From Adonisia turfae CCMR0081 (GTDB lineage: Bacteria > Cyanobacteriota > Cyanobacteriia > Phormidesmidales > Phormidesmidaceae), in assembly GCF_011009555.1 (NCBI RefSeq), contig NZ_QXHD01000004.1, positions 5,380,680-5,429,258 on the forward strand: a DNA stretch of 48,579 nucleotides, in the 5' to 3' direction. Numbering within the stretch: the first letter of the stretch is position 1; each line of letters begins with the position of its first letter. Both the position numbers and the translations under genes were made by a program. The notes under the pieces were generated by a model. That model did no database searches. It saw only the letters and a list, made by a program, of their open reading frames with translations, and was not told the DNA's origin. Shown here piece after piece: positions 41,597 through 48,579 of this stretch.

Positions 41597-42187
41597 CTAC
41601 CTGTGTGCTATCTCTTTGTAATATCTATCTATAAAAGGTTCAACTATGTTATTTTCCCAAATCTGAAACTCGATATACTTTTCAAAATCTCCTTCCCAAT
41701 AGCGTTCATAATTATGGTAGTCATCATCACATGGCATTCCATACTCGCTAATCAAACTATTGAGTTCGTGGAGCAGGAAAACCTTCCCATGGTAAGGCTT
41801 TTTATTGTCAGATAAAGCGACATAACTATCTGGAAAAGTAAAAGACGTCGTTTCTGGATTCAAATCACAAATTGGTATGCTTACTTCAAGGTGCTCTTTA
41901 GCCAGATGCTTAAGCCAGGTTGATGCACCGAGAACAAAGTAGAAAGGATAGTTTCTAATCGGTTTTCCACCACGTTCTATAAAAAGACGGCGCAAGTCAT
42001 TCTTAATCTTTCGCCTAGTGTTAATGTAATTAGTCCCATATCTTCTCTGATAACCAGCATCATATTTGTGTCGATTTCTTAGCTCTTGAAAGATAGGACT
42101 ATCACTACCATTTTCTAGATCAGATAAAGTCAGGAATGGTTGGCGATCTGCTAAATGATAATGAGTGATGAAGCTTGGTACTTTCAT
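41597..42187 (-). CDS. unknown protein, 196 residues
   Basis: 196 residues, soluble, rich in Tyr, Asp and Arg. Segments such as YQRRYGTNYINTRRKIKNDL, YPFYFVLGASTWLKHLAKEH and FEKYIEFQIWENNIVEPFID are protein-like and consistent with a real gene; no family recognised. FVLGAS is suggestive of a small catalytic or binding turn but proves nothing. Flanked on both sides by attC-like sites, so a single-gene cassette of about 760 bp is likely. Confidence 0.65.
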   Translation of the reverse strand: MKVPSFITHYHLADRQPFLTLSDLENGSDSPIFQELRNRHKYDAGYQRRYGTNYINTRRKIKNDLRRLFIERGGKPIRNYPFYFVLGASTWLKHLAKEHLEVSIPICDLNPETTSFTFPDSYVALSDNKKPYHGKVFLLHELNSLISEYGMPCDDDYHNYERYWEGDFEKYIEFQIWENNIVEPFIDRYYKEIAHR

Positions 42188-42259
42188 ACAATTATGGAAA
42201 AATCTAGAACTAGCTACTCGCTCATGTTCTGATTTGATGCAACCTCTGACGGCAAAGTC

Positions 42260-42344
42260 AGCTAACGTTGCTGTTCAGCGGTTGAAATGATATCGAAACT
42301 CCACCATGAATTCTTGGCAATTTACTGTAACAGAATTATTATGC
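42260..42344 (-). repeat. attC-like site, 85 bp
   Basis: AGCTAAC (42260-42266), 4-base spacer, CTGTTCAG on the left. On the right CTGTAACAG, 4-base spacer, ATTATGC (42338-42344). The arms pair exactly except for one extra base in the right arm, the feature expected of an attC site read on the minus strand. The outer boxes pair only partly. Confidence 0.55.
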
Positions 42345-42379
42345 AACATCAACAATCTTGGTCTAAAGTAGCTAATCGG

Positions 42380-43006
42380 TCATGGATTACGCTTGAGTGT
42401 CCAAAATGACGGTGCGTCGGGTGCGAACCTTTGCTCGTGAGCGATTTCGAACCCATTTTTCTGGTAAAAACGTACTGCTTGTCCTGTAAACGTTACGACA
42501 TAACAGGGTAAGCCCTCATCACTCGCTCGTCGCAAAATGGGCTGTAGTAAGCGACTACCAATCCCTTGTCCTTGTTGTGCTGGATGTACCACCATCAGCC
42601 CCAAATACCAAAAGGGGGCACTGCCCATGTCTTGTTGATGGGCTATTTCAGTTGTGTACAAGACATTCAGCCATCGTCCTAATCGATTCCAACCCACTTT
42701 CATCGGCAACCGATATAACTGAAGTTGCCATAAAATCTTTAATTGCTGGTGCAGGTTGCTAGAGAATTCTCCAGGTGGTAACCAGGCCGCAATGCCTTGC
42801 AAGGCTGATGTCGTGTAGATATGTTCATACTGTTTGCAGTAGGCCATGACCCTATTAGTCAACCAAGTTAAAGCTTGAAATCGTAGGTCTGGATCGTCTG
42901 GTGTCAGATAGCTAAAAACCGGATCAGATTCAAATGCATTTGCGGCAATTTCACTTGCAGCCGGAATTTGTGACTGTTGTAACTGGACCACATCAAAGCA
43001 ATGCAT
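42380..43006 (-). CDS. GNAT-family N-acetyltransferase
   Basis: 208 residues. N-terminal region SEIAANAFESDPVFSYL and then the acetyl-CoA site: LGLMVVHPAQQGQGIGSRLL at about 132-151 with the QGQGIG pyrophosphate loop, followed by VVTFTGQAVRFYQKNGFEIA. This layout matches the GNAT subgroup that includes puromycin N-acetyltransferase-like and other drug or metabolite acetylases, but the substrate is unknown. It stands 36 bp from the attC-like site at 42260-42344, in the orientation of a cassette gene. Confidence 0.92.
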   Translation of the reverse strand: MHCFDVVQLQQSQIPAASEIAANAFESDPVFSYLTPDDPDLRFQALTWLTNRVMAYCKQYEHIYTTSALQGIAAWLPPGEFSSNLHQQLKILWQLQLYRLPMKVGWNRLGRWLNVLYTTEIAHQQDMGSAPFWYLGLMVVHPAQQGQGIGSRLLQPILRRASDEGLPCYVVTFTGQAVRFYQKNGFEIAHEQRFAPDAPSFWTLKRNP

Positions 43007-43041
43007 GATTTACTGACCTGAACATGAGGTTGAAGTTTATC

Positions 43042-43069
43042 GGGCGATGAATTTCCAGATACATCGCCC
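43042..43069. terminator. hairpin GGGCGATG/CATCGCCC
   Basis: Eight-base perfect arms (43042-43049, 43062-43069) with a 12-base loop, between the 3' end of the SnoaL-like gene and the GNAT start. No T-run. Likely ends the SnoaL-like transcript; not attC-like on close inspection. Confidence 0.5.
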
Positions 43070-43103
43070 AAACGTGTTATCGGTCTCTTAATTTCAACAA
43101 TGA

Positions 43104-43682
43104 CTAAGCATCGGGTATAAGTCCCAATTGCTGCATCACAGATAGCAAGTTAGTTTCGTACCACCACTCGCTGATCTTGCCATCTTTAATTTTGAGCATT
43201 GTAAAATCATTTACTCTCACCGTTTTATTGGTTGCAGGCATCCCTAAAAAGGGGCCGGACTGCTTACCTTCTAGGGTCGATCGATAAATAACTACGTCAT
43301 CTTCAGCCACAACATTTTCGATGGTGTTCTTGAGTTTGGGAAATCCAACAAACAGATCTTGATTGAACTGTTTATTAGCTTCCAAGCCAACAACTTTATC
43401 CGGCAAACTATTGAAGTGATAGATGATATCGGGAGCCATTAACTCATCCCAAACTTGTTGCCAATTTGGTTGTGTACCCCAACCTTCTTTCGCAAACCGA
43501 AGAGCCATCTTCTTATTCACTTGGCTTAAGTCCTGAGTGATAGGTGATGAATTTATAGGTTGAGCCATTGATGGAGCCTCCAAACTAAACATTAATAGCG
43601 AAAAACAAATAGCTAAACCTGAGACGAACTTGACTGTCCAGCTAAGAAGCTGGATCGTTCGACTTTGCAATGAAGCGTGCAT
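43104..43682 (-). CDS. exported SnoaL/NTF2-like protein (ester-cyclase type)
   Basis: 192 residues. N-terminal signal peptide (VKFVSGLAICFSLLMFSLEA, cleavage near SMAQ). The mature part has the SnoaL-like cone fold: WQQVWDELMAPDIIYHFNSL, VVAEDDVVIYRSTLEGKQSG, MPATNKTVRVNDFTMLKIKD, GKISEWWYETN. Such proteins isomerise or hydrolyse small molecules, or merely bind them. It is transcribed away from a TetR gene across a 68-bp region with two identical-type palindromes, so it is very probably the TetR target. Confidence 0.88.
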   Translation of the reverse strand: MHASLQSRTIQLLSWTVKFVSGLAICFSLLMFSLEAPSMAQPINSSPITQDLSQVNKKMALRFAKEGWGTQPNWQQVWDELMAPDIIYHFNSLPDKVVGLEANKQFNQDLFVGFPKLKNTIENVVAEDDVVIYRSTLEGKQSGPFLGMPATNKTVRVNDFTMLKIKDGKISEWWYETNLLSVMQQLGLIPDA

Positions 43683-43690
43683 AAACTATC

Positions 43691-43752
43691 CATACGTTAC
43701 CGTATGTTTTAATTTAAGCTATGATTTTGAAGGTGTCAATACGGTAGCGTAT
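43691..43752. promoter_or_regulatory. two TetR operator palindromes in a divergent promoter
   Basis: CATACGTTACCGTATG at 43691-43706 and ATACGGTAGCGTAT at 43739-43752 share the form ATACG-4-CGTAT; centres are 47 bp apart. The second reaches the tetR ATG (43751) and the first lies 9 bp from the SnoaL-like start, so repressor binding should block both directions. Confidence 0.8.
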
Positions 43753-44353
43753 GGTTGAAAAACAAAGAAAGAAAAGCCACGATTTGAAGCTTGCCAGGCA
43801 AGACTGGATTAATGCAGGGTTAATGGTTCTAGCAGAAGGTGGTATAGAAGCGGTCCGAATAGAGCCATTGGCGAAGCGGATAAAGATGACAAAAGGCAGC
43901 TTCTATTGGCACTTTAAAAATCGCAATGATTTACTGGATGCAATTTTGGCTGAATGGGTAGAGCTGGATACCAACGGCATTATTGAACAGGTCAACCAAC
44001 TTGATGCTGATCCGAAGACGAAGTTACTGTACCTATTGGAACTGGCATACGCAGATAACGATTTTATGCCTGGTTTGGCCGATGGCGGAATTGAGAATGC
44101 CATTCGTGCTTGGGCAAAGAGTAATCAGAAAGTGGCTGAACTCATTGCTCATGTTGATCAACAAAGGCTCAACTACACCAAAGCATTATTTCTCAAAATT
44201 GGATTTTCTGAGGCTGAGGCAATGGTTCGCGCCCGCCTAGCTTACTATGCCTTGGTGGGTGAGTTAACGATTGGGATAGACCCCCATCAAGTGAATCGTC
44301 AAGCCGCAATCCGAATGCAATACGATATTTTGACTTGCAACATCAATGGATAA
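43751..44353 (+). CDS. TetR-family transcriptional regulator
   Basis: 200 residues. N-terminal TetR HTH at about 12-60: WINAGLMVLAEGGIEAVRIE, then PLAKRIKMTKGSFYWHFKNR and DLLDAILAEW. The helical ligand-binding domain follows. It most likely represses itself and the divergent SnoaL-like gene through the two palindromes, responding to a small molecule. It is the only plus-strand gene in the 39-48.6 kb block. Start ATG overlaps the second operator. Confidence 0.93.
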   Translation: MVEKQRKKSHDLKLARQDWINAGLMVLAEGGIEAVRIEPLAKRIKMTKGSFYWHFKNRNDLLDAILAEWVELDTNGIIEQVNQLDADPKTKLLYLLELAYADNDFMPGLADGGIENAIRAWAKSNQKVAELIAHVDQQRLNYTKALFLKIGFSEAEAMVRARLAYYALVGELTIGIDPHQVNRQAAIRMQYDILTCNING

Positions 44354-44387
44354 ATCTAACAGCGTACCTAGACCTATAACTCATGCC

Positions 44388-44457
44388 GCATAACGTTTGC
44401 CTTCAACCGCCGCCTGGAGCGTAGCGGAAGGCGGTCAGTTGCAAGGCATTGTTATGC
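44388..44457 (-). repeat. attC-like site, 70 bp, best example
   Basis: Outer boxes GCATAAC (44388-44394) and GTTATGC (44451-44457) are perfectly complementary. Inside, TGCCTT and CAAC and CGCC on the left pair with the right arm, whose complement reads TGCCTTGCAACTGACCGCC: one extra G and three further bases bulge from the right arm. One-base bulges in one arm are the hallmark of attC sites; here they indicate minus-strand cassettes. The ada gene ends inside it. Confidence 0.75.
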
Positions 44458-45524
44458 ACCTCATGCTCCAAGAGCCAACGTTTTCGTTCCAGGCCACCAC
44501 CGTAGCCCAATAAATCGCCATTTTTACCAATGACACGGTGACAAGGAACAATAATTGAGACTCTGTTGCTCCCATTGGCTGAAGCTACGGCCCTGATTGC
44601 ACTGGCTTTATCCATCGACAATGCCTGTTGTTGATACGTACTGGTTGTTCCATACGGGATATGTTGCAAGCTTTTCCAAACCGTTCTCTGGAAGTTCGTA
44701 CCTGGCGTGTCCAAGGCAACGCTAAAAGTTTTCCTACTGCCGCTGAAATATTCTGCAAGCTCCTGCCTTGCTTGAGCAATGTGGCTGTTTTCTCCTGCAA
44801 TAATTTTTGCCTTGAGTAAACGTTGTAAATCCTTGAATTCTGTTTCCAACATTTTTCGGTCAACAAATTCCAGCAGACAAACACCAATATCTGAAGCACA
44901 CACAAACATGGGGCCAATAGGTGTTGTTAATCTGTCAATCAGGATGACTTTGTCTGTATTGATAGGGGAGACACCAAGCAGCTTTTTATAGGTGTAACCA
45001 AACCCACTGAGTGAGTCATAACCGCCATCAAGCGCGCTGTCTGTCACTCGTTTGCCACTTTTGAGTTCATGCACTGCATTGTTAATCCGGTACATTCTCT
45101 GAAATTGATGGAAGGTAATGCCGTAGTGTTTGTTAAACCAGCGACGCACTGACTTAGAGCTAATACCATTCTGTTTAAGGACATAATCCGTTATTTTTTC
45201 TTTGGGATTATCACGCACCAGACTAATCGCATGCTCGACCTGAGATGGAGCCTGATGGGCATTCTCCGTTGGTTTACATATCTTGCAAGGCCTGTAACCA
45301 AACTCTAAAGCCTCTTTATAGCTAGTATAAAATTCGACATTCTCAAACTTGGGTTTTCTGGCTCGGCAGGTTGCAATGCAAAATACTGAGGTTGTTTTCA
45401 CGCAGACATAGAAAATACCAATGTAGGCAGGGTCTTTATTGAGTAATGCTTGATAGTATTTTTCCGCTTGGCTTGTCTCAGTGATTTTCACCGTTAAAAA
45501 CCTCTGAAAAAGAACCTTTGGCAT
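44403..45524 (-). CDS. ada: Ada, bifunctional DNA-repair methyltransferase and transcription activator
   Basis: 373 residues with all three Ada parts. The N-Ada zinc site is Cys49, Cys53, Cys80 and Cys83, with the same 4-27-3 spacing as E. coli. Cys49 is the expected methyl-phosphotriester acceptor. An AraC-type HTH spans about 95-190 (SSKSVRRWFNKHYGITFHQF, ALDGGYDSLSGFGYTYKKLL). The MGMT domain has acceptor Cys328 in IVPCHRVIG. It repairs alkylated DNA and induces the adaptive response. The ATG at 45524 overlaps the previous gene by 47 bp; a GTG at 45491 is an alternative. The last 15 residues (NNALQLTAFRYAPGG) are encoded by the attC-like site. Confidence 0.94.
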   Translation of the reverse strand: MPKVLFQRFLTVKITETSQAEKYYQALLNKDPAYIGIFYVCVKTTSVFCIATCRARKPKFENVEFYTSYKEALEFGYRPCKICKPTENAHQAPSQVEHAISLVRDNPKEKITDYVLKQNGISSKSVRRWFNKHYGITFHQFQRMYRINNAVHELKSGKRVTDSALDGGYDSLSGFGYTYKKLLGVSPINTDKVILIDRLTTPIGPMFVCASDIGVCLLEFVDRKMLETEFKDLQRLLKAKIIAGENSHIAQARQELAEYFSGSRKTFSVALDTPGTNFQRTVWKSLQHIPYGTTSTYQQQALSMDKASAIRAVASANGSNRVSIIVPCHRVIGKNGDLLGYGGGLERKRWLLEHEVHNNALQLTAFRYAPGGG

Positions 45525-46251
45525 AAATGCTACTTAACGTATTCTCAAGCTGTTGGTGGATATAGTTAAATAAAAAGTTGCCCATGCTGATTCTTTTCAC
45601 ACCCAGGGCCTGGAGTACTTGAAAATTGGGCAATTCTGGCATACACATTACATTGAGCGGAAGCGTACAAAATTGCATGACTGCTTCGATGTCTTTAGGA
45701 GTCTGAATGCACGGCAAGAATATACCGTTTACACCTAAACTTTCGTAATGGGGAATTCTTGATTTTGCTTCAGCCACCGGGTCATCATAGCCTAAAAGAA
45801 AGACATCACTGCGTATATTGAGAAACATGGCAATATTATCCTGTTGCAGCTTGTTAAGCATACGCGCAATACAGTCAGTAAAAACGACTGTATCAACAAG
45901 GCTGCGTTCACCATCAACAACAATACTGTCTTCAATATTGACGCCTTCAACACCCAAAGCAGCAAGCTTTTGAATATTTTCGGCGATTTCAATGGGGTCG
46001 CGACTATAACCAGACTCAATATCAACCGTTAATGGTAGTGTTGAATGCTTTTGAATAGTTTTGACGACCTGATACAGCTCTGAAAATGCTATTTCTTCAC
46101 CATCTGCATACCCTAGCGTTGCTGCAATCGCAGCACTGGACGTGCCCATAGCTTGAAAGCCCAGCTTTTCAGCCAACTTGGCGCTGGAGGCATCCCAAAC
46201 ATTGCAAAGTAATAAAGGGTGTTCCTGGTTGTGTAGGGCTTTGAATGACAT
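45478..46251 (-). CDS. isocitrate lyase/PEP mutase superfamily enzyme
   Basis: 257 residues. TIM-barrel enzyme with LLLCNVWDASSAKLAEKLGF, GTSSAAIAATLGYADGE, PLTVDIESGYS (metal-binding Asp) and GVEGVNIEDS, ending KRISMGNFLF. This is the ICL/PEPM subgroup close to oxaloacetate decarboxylase or 2-methylisocitrate-type lyases, acting on 2-hydroxy-acid C-C or P-C bonds; substrate unknown. The gene overlaps ada by 47 bp on the same strand, so both are made from one message, and together they fill the space between two attC-like sites. Confidence 0.92.
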   Translation of the reverse strand: MSFKALHNQEHPLLLCNVWDASSAKLAEKLGFQAMGTSSAAIAATLGYADGEEIAFSELYQVVKTIQKHSTLPLTVDIESGYSRDPIEIAENIQKLAALGVEGVNIEDSIVVDGERSLVDTVVFTDCIARMLNKLQQDNIAMFLNIRSDVFLLGYDDPVAEAKSRIPHYESLGVNGIFLPCIQTPKDIEAVMQFCTLPLNVMCMPELPNFQVLQALGVKRISMGNFLFNYIHQQLENTLSSIYAKGSFSEVFNGENH

Positions 46252-46333
46252 TGGTACATTCCTTTTATGTGAAAAGGTAAGTATACTGACGCGTGATTTT
46301 ACCTACAACCGAAAACTGGACAAGTATTTTGGC

Positions 46334-46421
46334 GCATAACGTTGCCTATCACCCGCCGAAGATAACCTCTGCATCCTACAGATCTACTTTCGGCGGTCGG
46401 TGTGCATGGGCGTTGTTATGC
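46334..46421 (-). repeat. attC-like site, 88 bp
   Basis: GCATAAC (46334-46340) and GTTATGC (46415-46421) pair perfectly. Inner arms share GCC, CAC and CGCCGAA, and the right arm again carries an extra G at the equivalent position plus extra bases before CCGCC, just as at 44388-44457. The two sites are clearly related to each other. Confidence 0.72.
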
Positions 46422-46527
46422 TGAGATCGCTTGCTCCGACGAATTCATAAACATGGTACGTTCCCAGGAATTTATCGGCAGAGTGATTAAGGGGTTTAGT
46501 AGGGAACGCACTCTACAGCAGGGGCGA

Positions 46528-48579
46528 CTATGTGGTTTGTCGCTTAATCCAATACTGCATTTCTGTATTATGGAGCGTGACGGCTCCACTGTAATCGGCA
46601 ACTACGAGCTCATCAAACCTCACCTCAGTTGCCAACACCTCACTTTCGACTGTAGCACGGTGTGCCTTTAAGGAGTCTAAAACGAGTCCCGACGTTTGCA
46701 ACCCTAGCTGAATCCGATCAGAGATGGCCAGCCCTGCATTTTTTCGGGCCTCCTGTAAGTGTCGGATAGCTTGACGCATCAGTCCTTCCTGTATTAGCTC
46801 GTTAGTGAGGTGAGTATTCAGAGCAGCAAGATAGCCCTGATCTTCGATAGCTGCGTACCCGTCTGGACTTTTAGCCTTGATTAAAAAGGCTTCTGGTTCG
46901 AGATGAACAAGGACTCCCTCTAGGTCGATGACGGTGTCAACATGATTGCGGATATTATGGACAATCTCGCGGCTATCGAGCGTGGTCAGCGTTTGGATCA
47001 ATATCGGTAACTGTTTACCCAATCGCTTGCCCAGTAGCGGTAAGTTGGGTTTTACGATGTAATCAACAAAGTCAGTAGCTAACTCTAAATAAGTCACCTG
47101 TTTGACGTTGATTTCTGCTTTGAGTTGAGCTTCAAATCTTTTGAGACCAGCCATCTCAGCTGCTGTTCGAACTCGTACTAAAAGCTCTCCTAATGGCTGC
47201 CGCAGCTTTACCCCAGCCGTCGATCGCGCGGCTCGTCCCAACTCAACTAGGCGGATCAAGATGTCCATATCTTGCAGTAATACAGCATCGATAGCCTCTT
47301 CTTCCCAAGGGCTCCACTCCGCCAAATGTACCGATTCAGGCTCATTTGGAAAAACACTCAGGACCAGATTCTGATAGAGGTGTTCGCTGATAAACGGAGC
47401 CATCGGTGCCATCAGCTTAGTCACTGTTACCAGCGCTTCGTATAAGGTCTTATACGCTGATGCTTTGTCGCGATCATTTTCAGATTTCCAAAAGCGGCGA
47501 CGATTGCGACGGATATACCAATTAGACAGATCGTTAACCACAAAATCGCGGATCAAACGGCTGGCCTGGGTAGGGTTATAGTCATCTAGCTGATCGGTAA
47601 CGGCTCTGGTCAGCGCATGTACTTTGGCCACTAGCCAGCGGTCAAAATCAGGACGATCAGGCACCACTTGGATCAGATCGGGGGCATCAAGATTGGCATA
47701 CAGCACAAAGAACCCATAGGTATTCCACAGGGTCATGAGAAAATCTTGGACGGTATCGTCCACTAGAGATTGGGAAAAGCGTTTAGTGGTCTCCGGTGGA
47801 CTAGCGCTAAAGAGATACCATCGCAAGGCATCTGCCCCCTGAGCGTTGAGGACTGTCCAAGGGTCCACTGTGTTACCTTTGGACTTCGACATTTTCTCGC
47901 CGTTCTCATCGACGATATGCCCCAACACGATTACATTTTTGAAGGCAGGCGAATTTTCCACCAGGTGGGTCAAAGCACCCCTCGATCGCTGCTCGTCTCC
48001 AGGATCTGTCAGCAGCGTGGCCAGGGCATGTAAACTGTAGAACCAGCCACGGGTCTGATCGATCGCCTCACAAATGTAGTCGGCTGGAAAGCTCTGGGCC
48101 AGAACATCTTGATTTTCAAACGGGTAGTGCCACTGGGCATAGGGCATCGCCCCTGACTCAAACCATACATCGACGGTGTAAGGCACACGCTTAAACAACT
48201 TGCTGTTTCGTTCAAAGGTAATGTCGTCGATGTAGGGGCGATGCAAATCCAGCTCAGACAAATCCTGTCCGGTTAGGGTTTCCAGCTCTTTGACGCTGCC
48301 GACACAGATTTGCTCGCTCTCATCTTCGCTTACCCAAATTGGTAAGGGGGCTCCCCAATATCGTTCACGCGACAAGGCCCAGTCAACATTGTTTCTCAAC
48401 CAGTCGCCAAAACGACCTGCCCGGATATAGTCTGGGTGCCAGTTGATTTTGTTATTGTTGTCCAGCAGCTGTTGTTTAACTGCCGTAGTCCCCAGATACC
48501 AGCTCTTTTTCGCGTAGTTGATCAGGGGCGTATTGTCCCGATAGTTAAACGGGTAGGTATGGGTCAGCGTCGCTGCCCT
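46528..48579 (-). CDS. ileS: isoleucyl-tRNA synthetase, eukaryote-like (type 2), C-terminal 683 residues
   Basis: The frame is open to the window edge, so the N-terminal part with HIGH and most of the editing domain lies outside. Seen: THTYPFNYRDNTPLINYAK, VDWALSRERYWGAPLPIW, the KMSKS loop (EKMSKSKGNTVDPW), GADALRWYLFSASPPE, and anticodon-domain LSNWYIRRNRRRFW. The last two segments are of the type 2 (eukaryotic, Thermus, Mycobacterium) IleRS, whereas cyanobacteria as I know them use type 1 (GADxLRLWV). No C-terminal zinc cysteines are present, which also fits type 2. It charges tRNA-Ile; type 2 enzymes are often mupirocin-resistant. It ends 107 bp from the last attC-like site. Confidence 0.93.
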   Translation of the reverse strand, partial: RAATLTHTYPFNYRDNTPLINYAKKSWYLGTTAVKQQLLDNNNKINWHPDYIRAGRFGDWLRNNVDWALSRERYWGAPLPIWVSEDESEQICVGSVKELETLTGQDLSELDLHRPYIDDITFERNSKLFKRVPYTVDVWFESGAMPYAQWHYPFENQDVLAQSFPADYICEAIDQTRGWFYSLHALATLLTDPGDEQRSRGALTHLVENSPAFKNVIVLGHIVDENGEKMSKSKGNTVDPWTVLNAQGADALRWYLFSASPPETTKRFSQSLVDDTVQDFLMTLWNTYGFFVLYANLDAPDLIQVVPDRPDFDRWLVAKVHALTRAVTDQLDDYNPTQASRLIRDFVVNDLSNWYIRRNRRRFWKSENDRDKASAYKTLYEALVTVTKLMAPMAPFISEHLYQNLVLSVFPNEPESVHLAEWSPWEEEAIDAVLLQDMDILIRLVELGRAARSTAGVKLRQPLGELLVRVRTAAEMAGLKRFEAQLKAEINVKQVTYLELATDFVDYIVKPNLPLLGKRLGKQLPILIQTLTTLDSREIVHNIRNHVDTVIDLEGVLVHLEPEAFLIKAKSPDGYAAIEDQGYLAALNTHLTNELIQEGLMRQAIRHLQEARKNAGLAISDRIQLGLQTSGLVLDSLKAHRATVESEVLATEVRFDELVVADYSGAVTLHNTEMQYWIKRQTT

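Noticed and set aside
43020..43080. GGGCGATG hairpin ending near GTTATCG as an attC site
   Set aside because: Arms are unequal and the outer boxes do not pair; a simple hairpin or terminator explains it.

Overview
The window looks chromosomal and cyanobacterial. The palindrome GCGATCGC (HIP1) recurs roughly every 2 kb through the first 39.4 kb. Several genes belong to cyanobacterial families: a DUF1825 protein, an rbp-type single-RRM protein, a J-domain/TPR protein, a YvcK homologue with an added membrane anchor, and an MCE/ABC lipid-transport pair. Intergenic palindromes of cyanobacterial repeat families are also present. I cannot name the species; a filamentous or Acaryochloris/Leptolyngbya-like genome would fit the content. 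No rRNA, tRNA or CRISPR array was recognised.

Layout. 1-3.1 kb is a decayed accessory patch. It holds the end of an FGE-sulfatase-fold protein, a small effector-associated (Pepco/Trypco-like) protein and a caspase gene that stops just before its catalytic His, followed by a DUF433/DUF5615 toxin-antitoxin pair and a phosphate-binding-protein remnant. 3.1-25.7 kb is mostly housekeeping: ppa, a beta-lactamase-fold protein, rbp, a lone cas6, an orphan DNA methyltransferase, a phosphoribosyltransferase with a CBS protein, an A-type Fe-S carrier, yvcK, the MCE/ABC pair, a DnaJ-family chaperone, lepB, gdhA, a ComEA-like protein, a TM2 protein, a J-domain/TPR protein and DUF1825. Small hypothetical genes, terminators and palindromes are interspersed.

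25.7-38.8 kb is a probable cell-surface or periplasmic conflict/signalling island. It has a Tat-exported orthocaspase, two Sec-exported TPR-CHAT proteases facing it, and an inverse-autotransporter-like protein with about eleven 28-residue beta-helix repeats. A 1.5-kb insertion sequence with 17-bp perfect terminal inverted repeats sits between the CHAT genes and the adhesin. It appears to have removed the 3' end of one gene's partner and the signal peptide of the adhesin.

39-48.6 kb looks foreign. No HIP1 site was seen there, and nearly all genes are on the minus strand. Gene groups are separated by sites ending in GCATAAC or GCTAAC, several of which fold like integron attC sites, with paired arms carrying one unpaired extra base in the same arm. 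I read this as a gene-cassette array without a visible integrase. Its contents are a hydrolase, a Tse2-like toxin with a probable immunity partner, two unknown small proteins, a GNAT acetyltransferase, a TetR/SnoaL-like pair with two palindromic operators, and an ICL/PEP-mutase-family enzyme coupled to a full-length Ada. A eukaryote-like (type 2) isoleucyl-tRNA synthetase borders it at the window edge.

Two things deserve the most attention: the exported caspase/CHAT/beta-helix island and the integron-like cassette array in a cyanobacterium. All family names are from sequence recognition by eye; no searches were run.
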